Counted from the stretch's first letter, positions 1-12,127 are shown. The stretch: DNA of 64,000 nucleotides from Oscillospiraceae bacterium (GCA_015066095.1 SVPC01000008.1:1-64000); one strand, 5' to 3'. Translations and numbers: made by a program. Notes: generated from the letters alone by a model not told the origin.

Positions 1-146
1 CTGTCAGACCGCGTTAGCGGTGGATGAGGTGTTTTAAATCAATTTTCATTGACTCCTCATCCGTCACGGCTTACGCCGTGCCACCTTCTCCCGCAGGAGA
101 AGGCATTGGTTTGTACGTTTCTTTTAGTCCCGACAAACTATAATTT
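1..146. repeat. Dispersed intergenic foldback repeat, truncated by window start; right end acaaactataattt
   Basis: Contains ggatgagg...cctcatcc and cacggcttacgccgtg fold-backs, ends at 133-146 with ACAAACTATAATTT, shared with the element at 5696-5896. Confidence 0.5.
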
Positions 147-177
147 GAAGATTGACTTTTATTACTTATAAAGAAAA

Positions 178-214
178 AAACTGCTATCCTTTCGGGATAG
201 CAGTTTTTGTTATA
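178..214 (-). terminator. Rho-independent terminator of nifJ
   Basis: aaaactgctatcc-tttc-gggatagcagtttttg hairpin just downstream of the minus-strand gene end. Confidence 0.75.
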
Positions 215-224
215 TGGTTAAATA

Positions 225-3200
225 TTATTTACCGTAAAGTTCAACCAATTTTTCAAGATGAGCACGACGCTCTTTTGCAGCCTCTGCTGCTTGTTCGAAC
301 AATTCCTCAGCGCGTTCGGGGAAGGAACGTGTGAGTGAAGAGTAACGAGCTTCGTTCATAATGAATTCTTTATAGTCGCCTGTAGCAGGCTTGCAGTCAA
401 CAGAGAACGGATTCTTGCCTTCAGCCTTGAGTGCGGGGTTATAACGGAATAAATCCCAATAACCGCAGTCAACAGCCTTCTTCATTTCGTTCTGGCAGTT
501 AACCATACCACCCTTAATAGAGTGCATTTCGCAAGGTGAATAAGCGATGATGATTGAAGGACCGTCATAAGCTTCTGCTTCCTTGATAGCCTTTAAGGTC
601 TGGTTCATATCAGCGCCCATAGCGATTTGTGCTACATATACATAGCCGTAAGACATTGCGATTTCAGCAAGGCTCTTCTTAGCGATTGCTTTACCGGCAG
701 CTGCGAATTGAGCAACCTGACCGATGTTAGAAGCCTTAGAAGCCTGACCGCCTGTGTTAGAGTAAACTTCGGTATCAAATACCATAATGTTTACATTCTT
801 ACCAGCTGCGAGTACGTGGTCAACACCGCCGAAACCGATATCGTAAGCCCAACCGTCACCACCGAAGATCCAAACAGACTTCTTAGCAAGATATTCGCTG
901 TTAGCAAGGATGTCTTCACAAGCTTCACAGCAAGGACCAGCCTTCTTGATAGCGGCAACAAGAGCATCAGCAGTAGCGCCGTTCTTAACACCATCATTTA
1001 TAGTATCAAGGTAAGCGGCGGCAGCAGCTTTAACTTCATCGGCAGCTTTATCAGATTCAGCAATAATCTGAGCCTTAGCGATAAGTCTGTTGCGGATAGC
1101 TTCCTGACCTAAATACATACCATAACCGTGTTCAGCGTTGTCTTCGAAGAGTGAGTTAGCCCAAGCAGGACCTTGACCCTTAGCGTTAACGGTGTAGGGA
1201 GATGTAGCAGCAGGGCCACCCCAAATGGATGAACAACCTGTAGCGTTAGAAATATACATTCTATCACCAAAGAGCTGGGTAATAAGACGAGCATAAGCGG
1301 TTTCTGCACAACCTGCGCAAGAGCCTGAGAACTCGAGTAAAGGCTTCTTGAACTGAGAAGTAATTACATTAGCGTCGGTAGCGATACCTTCTTTTTCGGT
1401 AACGTTAGCTACGCAGTAATTAAATACATCTTGTTCTGCGAGTTGAGAAGCCTGTGGAACCATTTTGAGTGAATTTGTGGGACATACGCCGATACATACG
1501 CCGCAACCCATACAATCAAGAGGAGAAACTGTGAGAGCATAGGTGTAACCCTTGTTAGCAACCAATTTTTCCTTAACTGCAAATTTGGTGTTAGCAGGTG
1601 CAGCAGCCTTTTCTTCATCAGAAAGAGCGAAAGGACGAATGGTAGCGTGAGGACAAACGAAAGCACACTTGTTACAACCAATACAGGTTTCGTTGTTCCA
1701 TTCAGGAACCATAACAGCAACGCCGCGTTTTTCGTAAGCAGCAGCGCCGTGTTCGAATGTACCGTCAGCATGGTCCATAAATGCAGAAACGGGGAGAGAG
1801 TCACCGTTCATAAGAGCTACGGGCTTCATAATGCCGTCAACCATCTTAACGAGCTTGTCCTTGCCTTCAGACTTTTGAGCAACTGCATCATCAGTAGCAT
1901 TAGCCCAGTCAGCAGGAACGTCAATCTTAACGTAAGCGGTAGCGCCTGCATCGATTGCTTTCTCGTTCATTTCAACGATTTCTTTACCCTTCTTCATGAA
2001 CTTCTGAGCTTTTTCCTTCATATAGCCGATAGCTTCTTCAGCCGGAAGAACCTTAGAAAGTGAGAAGAATGCAGATTGAAGAACTGTGTTGGTACGTTTG
2101 CCAAGGCCGATTTGTGCTGCTAAGTCGATAGCGTTAACGGTGTAAAGCTGAACGTTGTTCTTAGCGATGTAACGCTTAGCTTCAGCAGGCATATACTTAT
2201 CAAGCTCTGCAGCATCCCACTGGCAGTTGATAAGGAAAACACCGCCGGGCTTAACGTCGTTAACCATCTTGTAACCCTTAATTACATAAGAGGGGTTATG
2301 ACAAGCAACGAAGTCAGCCTTATTGATGTAGTAAGGACTTTTAATGGGCTTATCACCAAAACGCAAGTGGCTGATGGTGATACCGCCGGTCTTCTTAGAG
2401 TCGTACTGGAAGTATGCCTGAACATATTTATCGGTGTGGTCACCGATGATTTTGATAGAGTCTTTGTTTGCGCCAACAGTACCGTCGCCGCCGAGACCCC
2501 AGAACTTACATTCGATAGTACCTTCGGCTGCGGTGTTGGGAGCTTCTTCTTCGGGAAGAGAAAGCTCGGTAACATCGTCTACGATACCGATGGTGAAGTT
2601 ATGCTTAGGAGCATCCTTTTCGAGTTCTTTGTAAATAGCAAAGATGCTTGAAGGAGGTGTATCCTTAGAACCAAGACCGTATCTGCCGCCTACAACAGCG
2701 TCAATCTTACGACCTTGGGCTGCGAGAGCAGCAACAACGTCCAAGTAAAGGGGTTCGCCCAAAGAACCGGGTTCTTTTGTTCTGTCAAGAACAGCAATCT
2801 TCTTAACAGTTGAGGGGATAGCTTCTACAAACTTAGCTGCTGAGAAAGGACGATAAAGACGAACTTTTACAAGACCTACCTTTTCGCCTGCAGCGGTTAA
2901 GTAATCGATAACTTCTTCTGCAACGTCGCAGATAGAACCCATAGCAACGATAACCTTTTCAGCATCGGGTGCGCCATAGTAGTTGAAGAGTTTGTAATCG
3001 GTACCAAGTTTAGCGTTAACCTTGTCCATATACTTTTCAACGATTGCAGGGCAAGCGTCATAGTATTTGTTACAAGCTTCACGATGTTGGAAGAAGATGT
3101 CGCCGTTTTCGTGTGAACCACGCATAACAGGACGTTCAGGGTTTAATGCGCGCTTACGGAAAGCATTAACTGCATCCATATCGCACATTTCTTTAAGGTC

Positions 3201-3770
3201 TTCGTAATCCCAAGCGTTAATCTTTTGAATTTCGTGGGAGGTACGGAAACCGTCGAAGAAGTTAATGAAAGGAACGCGGCTTTCGATAGTTGCCAAGTGA
3301 GCAACTGCACCGAGGTCCATAACTTCTTGTGTATTTGTTTCAGCTAGCATAGCGAAACCTGTCTGACGACAAGCGTAAACGTCTGAATGGTCGCCGAAAA
3401 TGTTAAGAGCATGAGATGCTACACAACGAGCCGATACGTGGAAAACGCAGGGGAGTAATTCACCGGCGATTTTGTACATATTCGGAATCATGAGCAAGAG
3501 ACCTTGAGAAGCGGTGTATGTGGTGGTCAATGCACCGGCAGCAAGAGAACCGTGTACGGTACCTGCAGCACCTGCTTCAGATTGCATTTCGGAAACGTTT
3601 ACAGTTGTGCCGAAAATGTTTTTTCTGCCTTGTGCGGACCATTGGTCAACATAGTCTGCCATAGGGCTGGACGGGGTAATCGGATAGATACCTGCAACTT
3701 CTGTGAACGCGTATGATACATAAGCGGCCGCATTGTTACCGTCCATTGTCAATTTGATTTGTTTGGACAC
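225..3770 (-). CDS. nifJ: Pyruvate:ferredoxin (flavodoxin) oxidoreductase
   Basis: 1181 aa; TPP/PFOR domains (YPITPSSPMAD..., GGDGWAYDIGFGG) and two CxxCxxCxxxCP ferredoxin motifs. Confidence 0.97.
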   Translation of the reverse strand: MSKQIKLTMDGNNAAAYVSYAFTEVAGIYPITPSSPMADYVDQWSAQGRKNIFGTTVNVSEMQSEAGAAGTVHGSLAAGALTTTYTASQGLLLMIPNMYKIAGELLPCVFHVSARCVASHALNIFGDHSDVYACRQTGFAMLAETNTQEVMDLGAVAHLATIESRVPFINFFDGFRTSHEIQKINAWDYEDLKEMCDMDAVNAFRKRALNPERPVMRGSHENGDIFFQHREACNKYYDACPAIVEKYMDKVNAKLGTDYKLFNYYGAPDAEKVIVAMGSICDVAEEVIDYLTAAGEKVGLVKVRLYRPFSAAKFVEAIPSTVKKIAVLDRTKEPGSLGEPLYLDVVAALAAQGRKIDAVVGGRYGLGSKDTPPSSIFAIYKELEKDAPKHNFTIGIVDDVTELSLPEEEAPNTAAEGTIECKFWGLGGDGTVGANKDSIKIIGDHTDKYVQAYFQYDSKKTGGITISHLRFGDKPIKSPYYINKADFVACHNPSYVIKGYKMVNDVKPGGVFLINCQWDAAELDKYMPAEAKRYIAKNNVQLYTVNAIDLAAQIGLGKRTNTVLQSAFFSLSKVLPAEEAIGYMKEKAQKFMKKGKEIVEMNEKAIDAGATAYVKIDVPADWANATDDAVAQKSEGKDKLVKMVDGIMKPVALMNGDSLPVSAFMDHADGTFEHGAAAYEKRGVAVMVPEWNNETCIGCNKCAFVCPHATIRPFALSDEEKAAAPANTKFAVKEKLVANKGYTYALTVSPLDCMGCGVCIGVCPTNSLKMVPQASQLAEQDVFNYCVANVTEKEGIATDANVITSQFKKPLLEFSGSCAGCAETAYARLITQLFGDRMYISNATGCSSIWGGPAATSPYTVNAKGQGPAWANSLFEDNAEHGYGMYLGQEAIRNRLIAKAQIIAESDKAADEVKAAAAAYLDTINDGVKNGATADALVAAIKKAGPCCEACEDILANSEYLAKKSVWIFGGDGWAYDIGFGGVDHVLAAGKNVNIMVFDTEVYSNTGGQASKASNIGQVAQFAAAGKAIAKKSLAEIAMSYGYVYVAQIAMGADMNQTLKAIKEAEAYDGPSIIIAYSPCEMHSIKGGMVNCQNEMKKAVDCGYWDLFRYNPALKAEGKNPFSVDCKPATGDYKEFIMNEARYSSLTRSFPERAEELFEQAAEAAKERRAHLEKLVELYGK

Positions 3771-3914
3771 TAAAATTCCTCCTAAAATAATTTCATGAGT
3801 TAAATTGGCTCATACATTATATATAATACCACTTTTGTTTTGCTTTGTAAATACATATTTTTAATTTTTTCGGCATATTTTTTAAAAAATTTTTAAAATT
3901 TTTGAAAATAATGC

Positions 3915-3943
3915 TTGACAAAAGATTTTCTATGTGGTAATAT
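3915..3943 (+). promoter_or_regulatory. Sigma-A promoter for 5S rRNA
   Basis: TTGACA (3915-3920), 17-nt spacer, TAATAT (3938-3943). Confidence 0.6.
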
Positions 3944-3973
3944 ATCAAAGTCGCCCAACGGGTGATACAAAAA

Positions 3974-4091
3974 GTTGGTGTTGATTGCGGCGAGGGTCCA
4001 CCCGTTCCCATACCGAACACGGAAGTTAAGCTCGCTTGCGCCGAAGATACTTGGCGGGAGGCTGCCTGGGAAAATAGGTAGATGCCAACAC
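3974..4091 (+). rRNA. rrf: 5S ribosomal RNA
   Basis: 5S hallmarks: gttggtg...cacccgttcccataccgaacacggaagttaagc...ggcgggaggctgcctggga...ccaacac; terminal stem closes. Confidence 0.93.
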
Positions 4092-4093
4092 AA

Positions 4094-4126
4094 AGAGATG
4101 TGACTTTGGTCACATCTCTTTTTTTG
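4094..4126 (+). terminator. Terminator of 5S rRNA
   Basis: 11-bp stem agagatgtgac/gtcacatctct followed by T-run. Confidence 0.85.
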
Positions 4127-4206
4127 TATAAAATTTTCCTTGATATTTAGTTGCTTTAAAGTTATACTTTAAATGATAGAATTTTGATTATTGAGTTGGT
4201 GAAAAA

Positions 4207-5568
4207 ATGAGTGAACGCACTATTGCCGCAATTGCAACCCCTTTGGGCGAAGGCTCACTTGGTGTTATTAGAATATCGGGGGACAATGCTATTGCGGTTG
4301 CAGATAAAGTTTTTAAGTCTTTTTCGGGCAAGAAATTAAGTGAACTTTCGGGCTATTCTGCGGCTTATGGTGAGATTGTAGAAAATAAAAAGGTAATAGA
4401 TGACGGTGTGGCACTCGTTTTTCGTTCACCTAAAAGTTATACGGGCGAAGATGTTGTGGAAATTTCCATCCACGGCGGACGACTTATGCTAAAATCTGCT
4501 TTGCGCGTAATTTTGCAAAATGGCGCTTTTATGGCTGGGCCCGGTGAATTTACCAAACGTGCATTTTTAAACGGAAAATTCGACCTTACAAAAGCCGAAA
4601 GTATTATGGGACTTATAAGTGCAAATAGCGAAGCCGAACTCAGACTTTCGCGCGCGGCACATATTGGCGGAGTTTCAAAGAAAATTGACAAAATCGAGAA
4701 CGATTTGGTATCTGCGGATGCTTCTATTGCGGCTTTCTCTGACTATCCCGACGAGGACATTGAAGGTCTTGATTATGAAAACTTTATTAAAATGCTCCAA
4801 AGTGCAAGGGCGGAAATCGAAAATACGCTTTCCACCTACGATGCGGGTAGAGTACTGCGCGAAGGCATTGAAACTGTAATTGTGGGCAAACCCAATGTTG
4901 GCAAGTCTACCCTTATGAATATGTTAAGCGGTGCAGAAAGGTCTATTGTGACCGATGTTGCAGGTACTACCCGTGACGTTATAGAAGATACTGTAATGGT
5001 GGGGGATATAACCCTACGCCTTGCCGATACGGCGGGTATCCACAACACGGATGATACGGTTGAAAGCATCGGTGTCCAGCGTGCAAAGGGAAGAATAGAT
5101 ACTGCAGAACTTGTACTTGCGGTTTTTGACAGTACAATGCCTCTTGATGGTGATGATTTGTCTTTGCTCAGTGATGTAAAGAATAGAAATACCATTATTG
5201 TTGTCAATAAATCCGACCTTGAAAGTAATATTGATATGACCGCTTTTGGTGGTATGCGTGTTGTTACTGTTTCGGCAAAGAACAGTACAGGCTATGAAGA
5301 ATTGTCTAAACAAATTTCCGAAATTTCGGGTACGGCAAACCTTAACCCCGATACGGCGGTACTTATAGGTGAGCGCCAACGCGCTTGTGCTGAAAGAGCG
5401 CTTGATGCCGTAAATGAAGCAATAAACGCTTTACAGGGCGGACAAACTATGGATGCGGTTGGCGTTTGTGTGGATGATGCACTGGCGGCATTATTTGAAC
5501 TTACGGGCAAGCGCGTTACAAACGAAGTGACTGATGAAATATTCCGCAAATTCTGTGTGGGTAAATAA
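4207..5568 (+). CDS. mnmE: tRNA uridine-5-carboxymethylaminomethyl modification GTPase MnmE (TrmE)
   Basis: 453 aa; IAAIATPLGEGSLGVIRISG N-terminus, GKPNVGKSTLMN P-loop, C-terminal CVGK. Confidence 0.96.
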   Translation: MSERTIAAIATPLGEGSLGVIRISGDNAIAVADKVFKSFSGKKLSELSGYSAAYGEIVENKKVIDDGVALVFRSPKSYTGEDVVEISIHGGRLMLKSALRVILQNGAFMAGPGEFTKRAFLNGKFDLTKAESIMGLISANSEAELRLSRAAHIGGVSKKIDKIENDLVSADASIAAFSDYPDEDIEGLDYENFIKMLQSARAEIENTLSTYDAGRVLREGIETVIVGKPNVGKSTLMNMLSGAERSIVTDVAGTTRDVIEDTVMVGDITLRLADTAGIHNTDDTVESIGVQRAKGRIDTAELVLAVFDSTMPLDGDDLSLLSDVKNRNTIIVVNKSDLESNIDMTAFGGMRVVTVSAKNSTGYEELSKQISEISGTANLNPDTAVLIGERQRACAERALDAVNEAINALQGGQTMDAVGVCVDDALAALFELTGKRVTNEVTDEIFRKFCVGK

Positions 5569-5572
5569 ATTA

Positions 5573-5598
5573 AACGGCTCCAAACGGGGCCGTTTTTG
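5573..5598 (+). terminator. Terminator downstream of mnmE
   Basis: aacggctcc-aaac-ggggccgtttttg hairpin plus T-run. Confidence 0.65.
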
Positions 5599-5695
5599 TG
5601 TTTTAAATTATAGTTTGTCGCGTGCCGCGACGGGCAATTACGCCTTTTCATTTTGCGATTTTGCAACAATTTACCCCGACCGTATAAACACATCT

Positions 5696-5896
5696 AAATT
5701 ATAGTTTGTAGGACTAATGAAAAGCACAGACCAATGGCCCCTTTGTGTAAAGGGGGCTCCGCGAAGCGGTGGGGGATTGTTTGATTTTTTAGTATTTAAA
5801 AAGTATTACAATCCCTCCGAGTTTGCTTACGCAAACCCACCTCCCTTTACACAAGGGAGGCTTTTTGTTTTTTATCTCCCCTACAAACTATAATTT
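5696..5896. mobile_element. MITE-like foldback element with 17-bp terminal inverted repeats
   Basis: AAATTATAGTTTGTAGG (5696-5712) and exact reverse complement CCTACAAACTATAATTT (5880-5896); interior is a long imperfect palindrome (cccctttgtgtaaagggg...ccctttacacaaggga; gggattgt...acaatccc); no ORF. Confidence 0.65.
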
Positions 5897-5961
5897 ACTC
5901 GATGAGTTTATGAATAATTTGTTAATAGTCAGAGAAAGTCAAACTTTTTTCGAAAAAAGTA

Positions 5962-5989
5962 TTGACAAATGAAAATTTTGGCATATAAT
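5962..5989 (+). promoter_or_regulatory. Sigma-A promoter of hrcA operon
   Basis: TTGACA-16 nt-TATAAT immediately upstream of the CIRCE operator. Confidence 0.8.
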
Positions 5990-5997
5990 AATAACTG

Positions 5998-6024
5998 TTA
6001 GCACTCGAAATGAGAGAGTGCTAA
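5998..6024 (+). promoter_or_regulatory. CIRCE operator (HrcA binding site)
   Basis: Perfect TTAGCACTC-N9-GAGTGCTAA. Confidence 0.97.
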
Positions 6025-6036
6025 AAATGAAACGGG

Positions 6037-7071
6037 GTGACAAAAATAGAGTTAACTCCAAGAAAACAAGCAGTTTTAAAGGCAATTGTAAAGGCTTATA
6101 TCGAAACGGGTGAGCCGATTGGCTCCAAAATTCTTACAAGCCTAATTGAAAATGCACCATCTTCGGCTACCTTGCGTAACGAAATGAGCGAACTGGTAAG
6201 TATGGGGCTTTTAGAACAACCGCATACCTCAGCAGGGCGAATTCCTACAAGGGACGGTTTGAAACTTTACATCAGTGATTTGATGCAAAAAACCGAGATT
6301 TCACCCGAAGACAAAGGTTTTATTGATGCAAGGTTTGAAAATTTGACCGAAATGCCCGAAAAAATACCAGCCAAAGCAGGGGAAATACTTTCAGATTTAA
6401 CGCATTTGCCTGTTATTGCCTGTCTTATTTCGCCCGATACGGCGGTTATTAAGAAAATCGAACTTATGCATATAAGCCGTAACACCGTAATGCTATTGAT
6501 TGTGACAAGTGATTCGCGCACAAGAAACCGCATTTTCCGTTTGCCTGAAGATTTTACACAGGATATGCTTGAGCGTTTTACTGAAATTGCCCAAACTAAA
6601 ATCAAGGGTAAACATTTAGAGGAGTTAAGTATAGGTTATATGCAAAGTCTTGTGGCTTCGCTTGGAATAGATGCTTTCGGTATTATGCCGCTTATTTCTT
6701 CGGTGTTTGAAACCATAAGTGAAATCGATAATATGTCGGTCGATTTAAGCGGTGTTTCAAGACTTTATAATGTATGCGGTAATGAAGAATCGGCAAGGCG
6801 TATAATTTCGCTTGTGGAAAGTCGCGACCCTATAATCTCACTTTTTGAGCGTGTGGGTGACGGAGTTGTGTTTGGTAAAGACACAGGCTACAGCGAATTT
6901 GAAAACGATACGCTTATAGCCGCAAGATTTACAAGTGAAAAATATAAGGGGTATATTGCTCTTTTGGGTTCTGATAGAATTTCGTTTGAACGCATTATCC
7001 CTGTTATAGAATATACTGCACAGAAGCTGTCAAAAGTTATAGCTGATGCGCAAAAAGATATGGAGGATTGA
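6037..7071 (+). CDS. hrcA: Heat-inducible transcription repressor HrcA (GTG start)
   Basis: 344 aa; LTPRKQAVLKAIVKAYIETGEPIGSKIL N-terminal wHTH; precedes grpE-dnaK-dnaJ. Confidence 0.96.
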   Translation: MTKIELTPRKQAVLKAIVKAYIETGEPIGSKILTSLIENAPSSATLRNEMSELVSMGLLEQPHTSAGRIPTRDGLKLYISDLMQKTEISPEDKGFIDARFENLTEMPEKIPAKAGEILSDLTHLPVIACLISPDTAVIKKIELMHISRNTVMLLIVTSDSRTRNRIFRLPEDFTQDMLERFTEIAQTKIKGKHLEELSIGYMQSLVASLGIDAFGIMPLISSVFETISEIDNMSVDLSGVSRLYNVCGNEESARRIISLVESRDPIISLFERVGDGVVFGKDTGYSEFENDTLIAARFTSEKYKGYIALLGSDRISFERIIPVIEYTAQKLSKVIADAQKDMED

Positions 7072-7075
7072 TTTC

Positions 7076-7582
7076 GTGGCTGAAGAAAAAAAGGTACCCG
7101 AAACCGAAAAACCAAAAACCGAAAAGAAAAAGAACAAAAAAGATGCGGAAATAGAAGCTTTAAAAGCCGAACTTGAAAACAAGAACGATTTGTTGCTTCG
7201 CACCGCTGCCGAGTTTGACAACTTTAAAAAGCGTACTGAACGCGAAAAATTAACAGTTGCCGAATTTGCAAAAGCAGGACTTATAAAACAACTGCTTCCG
7301 ATACTCGACAATATAGACCGCGCGGGAATGGCTCCTAAAGATACCCCCGACTATATTAAGGGTATTGAAATGATTGTTAAGCAGTTCGAGGGTATTGCCG
7401 AAAATCTCGGTGTTACCGAAATTGCAAAAGCAGGGGATGAATTTAACCCCGAATTACACGAAGCGGTAATGCATATAGAAGATGAAACTTTGGGTGAAAA
7501 TGTTATTGCCGAAGTTTTACAAAAAGGTTATAAAATAGGGGATACGGTTATCCGTGCCGCTATGGTTAAGGTTGCTAATTAA
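7076..7582 (+). CDS. grpE: Nucleotide exchange factor GrpE (probable GTG start at 7076; ORF track start 7046 overlaps hrcA)
   Basis: LLRTAAEFDNFKKRTEREK ... ILDNIDRAG ... HEAVMHIEDETLGENVIAEVLQKGYKIGDTVIRAAMVKV. Confidence 0.94.
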   Translation: MAEEKKVPETEKPKTEKKKNKKDAEIEALKAELENKNDLLLRTAAEFDNFKKRTEREKLTVAEFAKAGLIKQLLPILDNIDRAGMAPKDTPDYIKGIEMIVKQFEGIAENLGVTEIAKAGDEFNPELHEAVMHIEDETLGENVIAEVLQKGYKIGDTVIRAAMVKVAN

Positions 7583-7600
7583 AACATTTATTTATATTAA

Positions 7601-9436
<1,836 letters not shown>

Positions 9437-9448
9437 TATTTAAAATGT

Positions 9449-9490
9449 GGGCGGATGTGAGCATCCGCCCCTACAAAATATTTTTGTAGG
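9449..9490 (+). repeat. Dispersed hairpin repeat in dnaK-dnaJ intergenic region
   Basis: GGGCGGATG-tgag-CATCCGCCC hairpin immediately followed by CCTACAAAA-tat-TTTTGTAGG hairpin overlapping the dnaJ SD. Confidence 0.6.
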
Positions 9491-9499
9491 AGAATTATT

Positions 9500-10657
9500 T
9501 TGGCTGATAAGAGAGATTATTATGAAGTCCTTGGTGTGGATAAATCTGCATCTGAGGATGAATTAAAGAAAGCATACAGAAAAGCCGCAAAAAAATATCA
9601 CCCTGACCTAAATCCCGGTGACGAAGCAGCCGAAAAGGCTTTTAAAGAAGTTAATGAAGCCTATGAAGTGCTGTCTGACAGCGAAAAACGTGCACGCTAT
9701 GACCAGTTTGGCCACGCGGGTGTAGACCCCAATTTCGGCGCAGGTGGCGGCGGATACGGCGGCGGTGGCTTCGGCGGATTCGGCGATTTTGGCGACATTG
9801 GTGATATTTTCAGTTCTTTCTTCGGCGGTGGTTTCGGCGGTGGCTCTCGCAGAGCAAACCCCAATGCACCGCGTCGCGGTAACGATACGGCGGCTTCGGT
9901 TGTTATATCGTTTGAAGAAGCGGCAAAAGGCTGTAAAAAGAACATAAAGGTTACAAAAATCGATGCTTGTCCCGACTGTAACGGCACAGGTGCCGAAAAG
10001 GGTACCACAGTTAAAACCTGTCCTGTTTGTCACGGCAGCGGTCAGGTAGCGGCTACACAGCGCACACCTTTCGGTGTAATACAGACACAACAGGTTTGTA
10101 ACCATTGTCACGGTAACGGCAAGATTATCGACAGTCCTTGTGCTAATTGTAAGGGCAAGGGCAGAATAAGACATACGGTAGAAAAAACAGTAGATATACC
10201 TGCAGGTATTGATGACGGTCAGGTTATAAGTGTTCGCGGCGGGGGAGATAGCGGTATAAACGGCGGTCCTTCAGGCGACCTTCGCATAAATGTAAATGTT
10301 CGTCCGCACCCCATTTTTGAACGCGACGGTTATGATATTTACTGTGAAATTCCGATTACCTTTACTCAAGCGGCTTTGGGTGCAGAGATTACAGTCCCCA
10401 CACTTGACGGCAAGGTTAAATTCACCATCCACGAAGGAACACAACCCGGTGACGAGTTTAAACTTAAAGGCAAGGGTGTTCAAAGGCTTAATTATTCTGG
10501 TAAAGGTGACCAGTATGTTAAGATAGTGGTTGAAGTGCCAAAAGACCTTTCTAAATCACAAAAAGAAGCACTTAAGGATTTTGAAGCAATTGCCGATGAC
10601 AAAAACTACAAAAAACAAAAAAGTTTTATGGATAAACTCAAAGATTTTTTTGATTAA
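9500..10657 (+). CDS. dnaJ: Chaperone DnaJ (TTG start)
   Basis: 385 aa; [33 protein letters not shown]-rich linker, four CxxCxGxG zinc motifs. Confidence 0.97.
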   Translation: MADKRDYYEVLGVDKSASEDELKKAYRKAAKKYHPDLNPGDEAAEKAFKEVNEAYEVLSDSEKRARYDQFGHAGVDPNFGAGGGGYGGGGFGGFGDFGDIGDIFSSFFGGGFGGGSRRANPNAPRRGNDTAASVVISFEEAAKGCKKNIKVTKIDACPDCNGTGAEKGTTVKTCPVCHGSGQVAATQRTPFGVIQTQQVCNHCHGNGKIIDSPCANCKGKGRIRHTVEKTVDIPAGIDDGQVISVRGGGDSGINGGPSGDLRINVNVRPHPIFERDGYDIYCEIPITFTQAALGAEITVPTLDGKVKFTIHEGTQPGDEFKLKGKGVQRLNYSGKGDQYVKIVVEVPKDLSKSQKEALKDFEAIADDKNYKKQKSFMDKLKDFFD

Positions 10658-10762
10658 CAAAAAGCAGAAACCGACTAGGTTTCTGCTTTTAAAATTATTG
10701 TTGTAAAATTAAAAGTAAAGTGGTAAAATGTATATAAAGATTTTTTGTTTGGGAGTCTTCAT

Positions 10763-12121
10763 ATGAATATAATTGTAAACGGATGCGGTAAAATCGGTAA
10801 AACTATACTTGCAAGTTTAGTCGCCGAAGGTCATAATGTTGTAGCGATTGATAACAATCTTGAAGTTATTACCGAGATTACTAATATTTATGATGTGATG
10901 GGTGTTTGCGGTAATGGTACTGATAGTGATATTTTGCTTGAAGCTGGAGCCACAAATGCCGAACTTATGATTTCTATGACGGGTTCTGACGAACTTAATA
11001 TGCTTAGTTGCTATTTGGCTAAAAAACTTGGCGCACAGTATACTATTGCGCGTATCCGCAACCCTGAATATAACGATAAAAGTCTTGGATTTATGCGTGA
11101 ACAATTAGACCTTTCACTTACTTTGAATCCCGAACTTTTGGCTTCGGTAGAACTTTATAATATTTTAAAACTTCCGTCTGCCGCTAAGGTTGAAACTTTT
11201 AGCGCCAGAAAGTTTGAGATGGTGGAAATCAAACTAAAACCAGACTCTCCGCTTGACGGCATAAAAATTATGGATTTACGTAATAAATTCAAGGCAAAGT
11301 TTTTGATATCTGCTGTAGGTCGCGGTGAGGAAGCATATATTCCTGACGGTAATTTTACCCTCAAAAGCGGTGATAGAATTTGCATCAGTGCTACTTCCAC
11401 AGAGATAATTCACTTTCTTAAGGAATTAGGTACACAGCAAAGCCCTGCCAAAAAGATTATGATTTTGGGCGGCGGCAAGTTAGCATTTTACCTTGCAAAA
11501 AAACTTTGTGAGGGCAGTAACAGTGTTACAATCATAGAGAAAAACCACCAAGTATGTGAAAGACTTTGCGAAGTATTACCAAAAGCCACAATAGTTAATG
11601 CCGACGGCACTGACCAAGAGGTATTACTCGAAGAAGGTCTTTTGTCGGTTGATGCGGTAGTGTCGCTTACAGGTATGGATGAACAAAATATACTTATGTC
11701 GGCTTTTGCCCAAACAAAGGGTGTGCCGAAAGTGATTACCAAGATTAACCGCGAAGCACTTATCCCTATGGCTGAAAGTTGGGGACTTGATACTATAATA
11801 TCACCCAAAATGGCAGTTTCAAATGTGGTGGTGCAGTATGCAAGAGCGCTTGAAAATTCGCAAGGTAGCAGTGTGGAAACTTTATATAAAATTATGGATG
11901 ATAAAGTAGAGGTGTTGGAATTTACTGTTAAAGACGATTTTGAAAAATCGGGTGTTACATTTAAGGATTTATTCCTCAAGCCTAATACCCTTGTAGCAGG
12001 TATTATCCGTAACCGTAAAATTATTATCCCAACAGGTGATGATATGTTTATGCCTAAAGATAAGGTCATTATTTTTGCGGCAAATCAGCGTATAAACAAG
12101 TTGTCCGATATTTTAAGGTGA
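10763..12121 (+). CDS. trkA: Trk system potassium uptake protein TrkA (ATG at 10763 preferred over the ORF-track start)
   Basis: Two RCK/TrkA-N domains: MNIIVNGCGKIGKTILASLVAEGHNVVAIDNN and KIMILGGGKLAFYLAKKL. Confidence 0.93.
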   Translation: MNIIVNGCGKIGKTILASLVAEGHNVVAIDNNLEVITEITNIYDVMGVCGNGTDSDILLEAGATNAELMISMTGSDELNMLSCYLAKKLGAQYTIARIRNPEYNDKSLGFMREQLDLSLTLNPELLASVELYNILKLPSAAKVETFSARKFEMVEIKLKPDSPLDGIKIMDLRNKFKAKFLISAVGRGEEAYIPDGNFTLKSGDRICISATSTEIIHFLKELGTQQSPAKKIMILGGGKLAFYLAKKLCEGSNSVTIIEKNHQVCERLCEVLPKATIVNADGTDQEVLLEEGLLSVDAVVSLTGMDEQNILMSAFAQTKGVPKVITKINREALIPMAESWGLDTIISPKMAVSNVVVQYARALENSQGSSVETLYKIMDDKVEVLEFTVKDDFEKSGVTFKDLFLKPNTLVAGIIRNRKIIIPTGDDMFMPKDKVIIFAANQRINKLSDILR

Positions 12122-12127
12122 GTTCTT

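Noticed and set aside
627-1112. 161-aa plus-strand ORF
   Set aside because: Fully antisense to conserved nifJ; no independent coding evidence.
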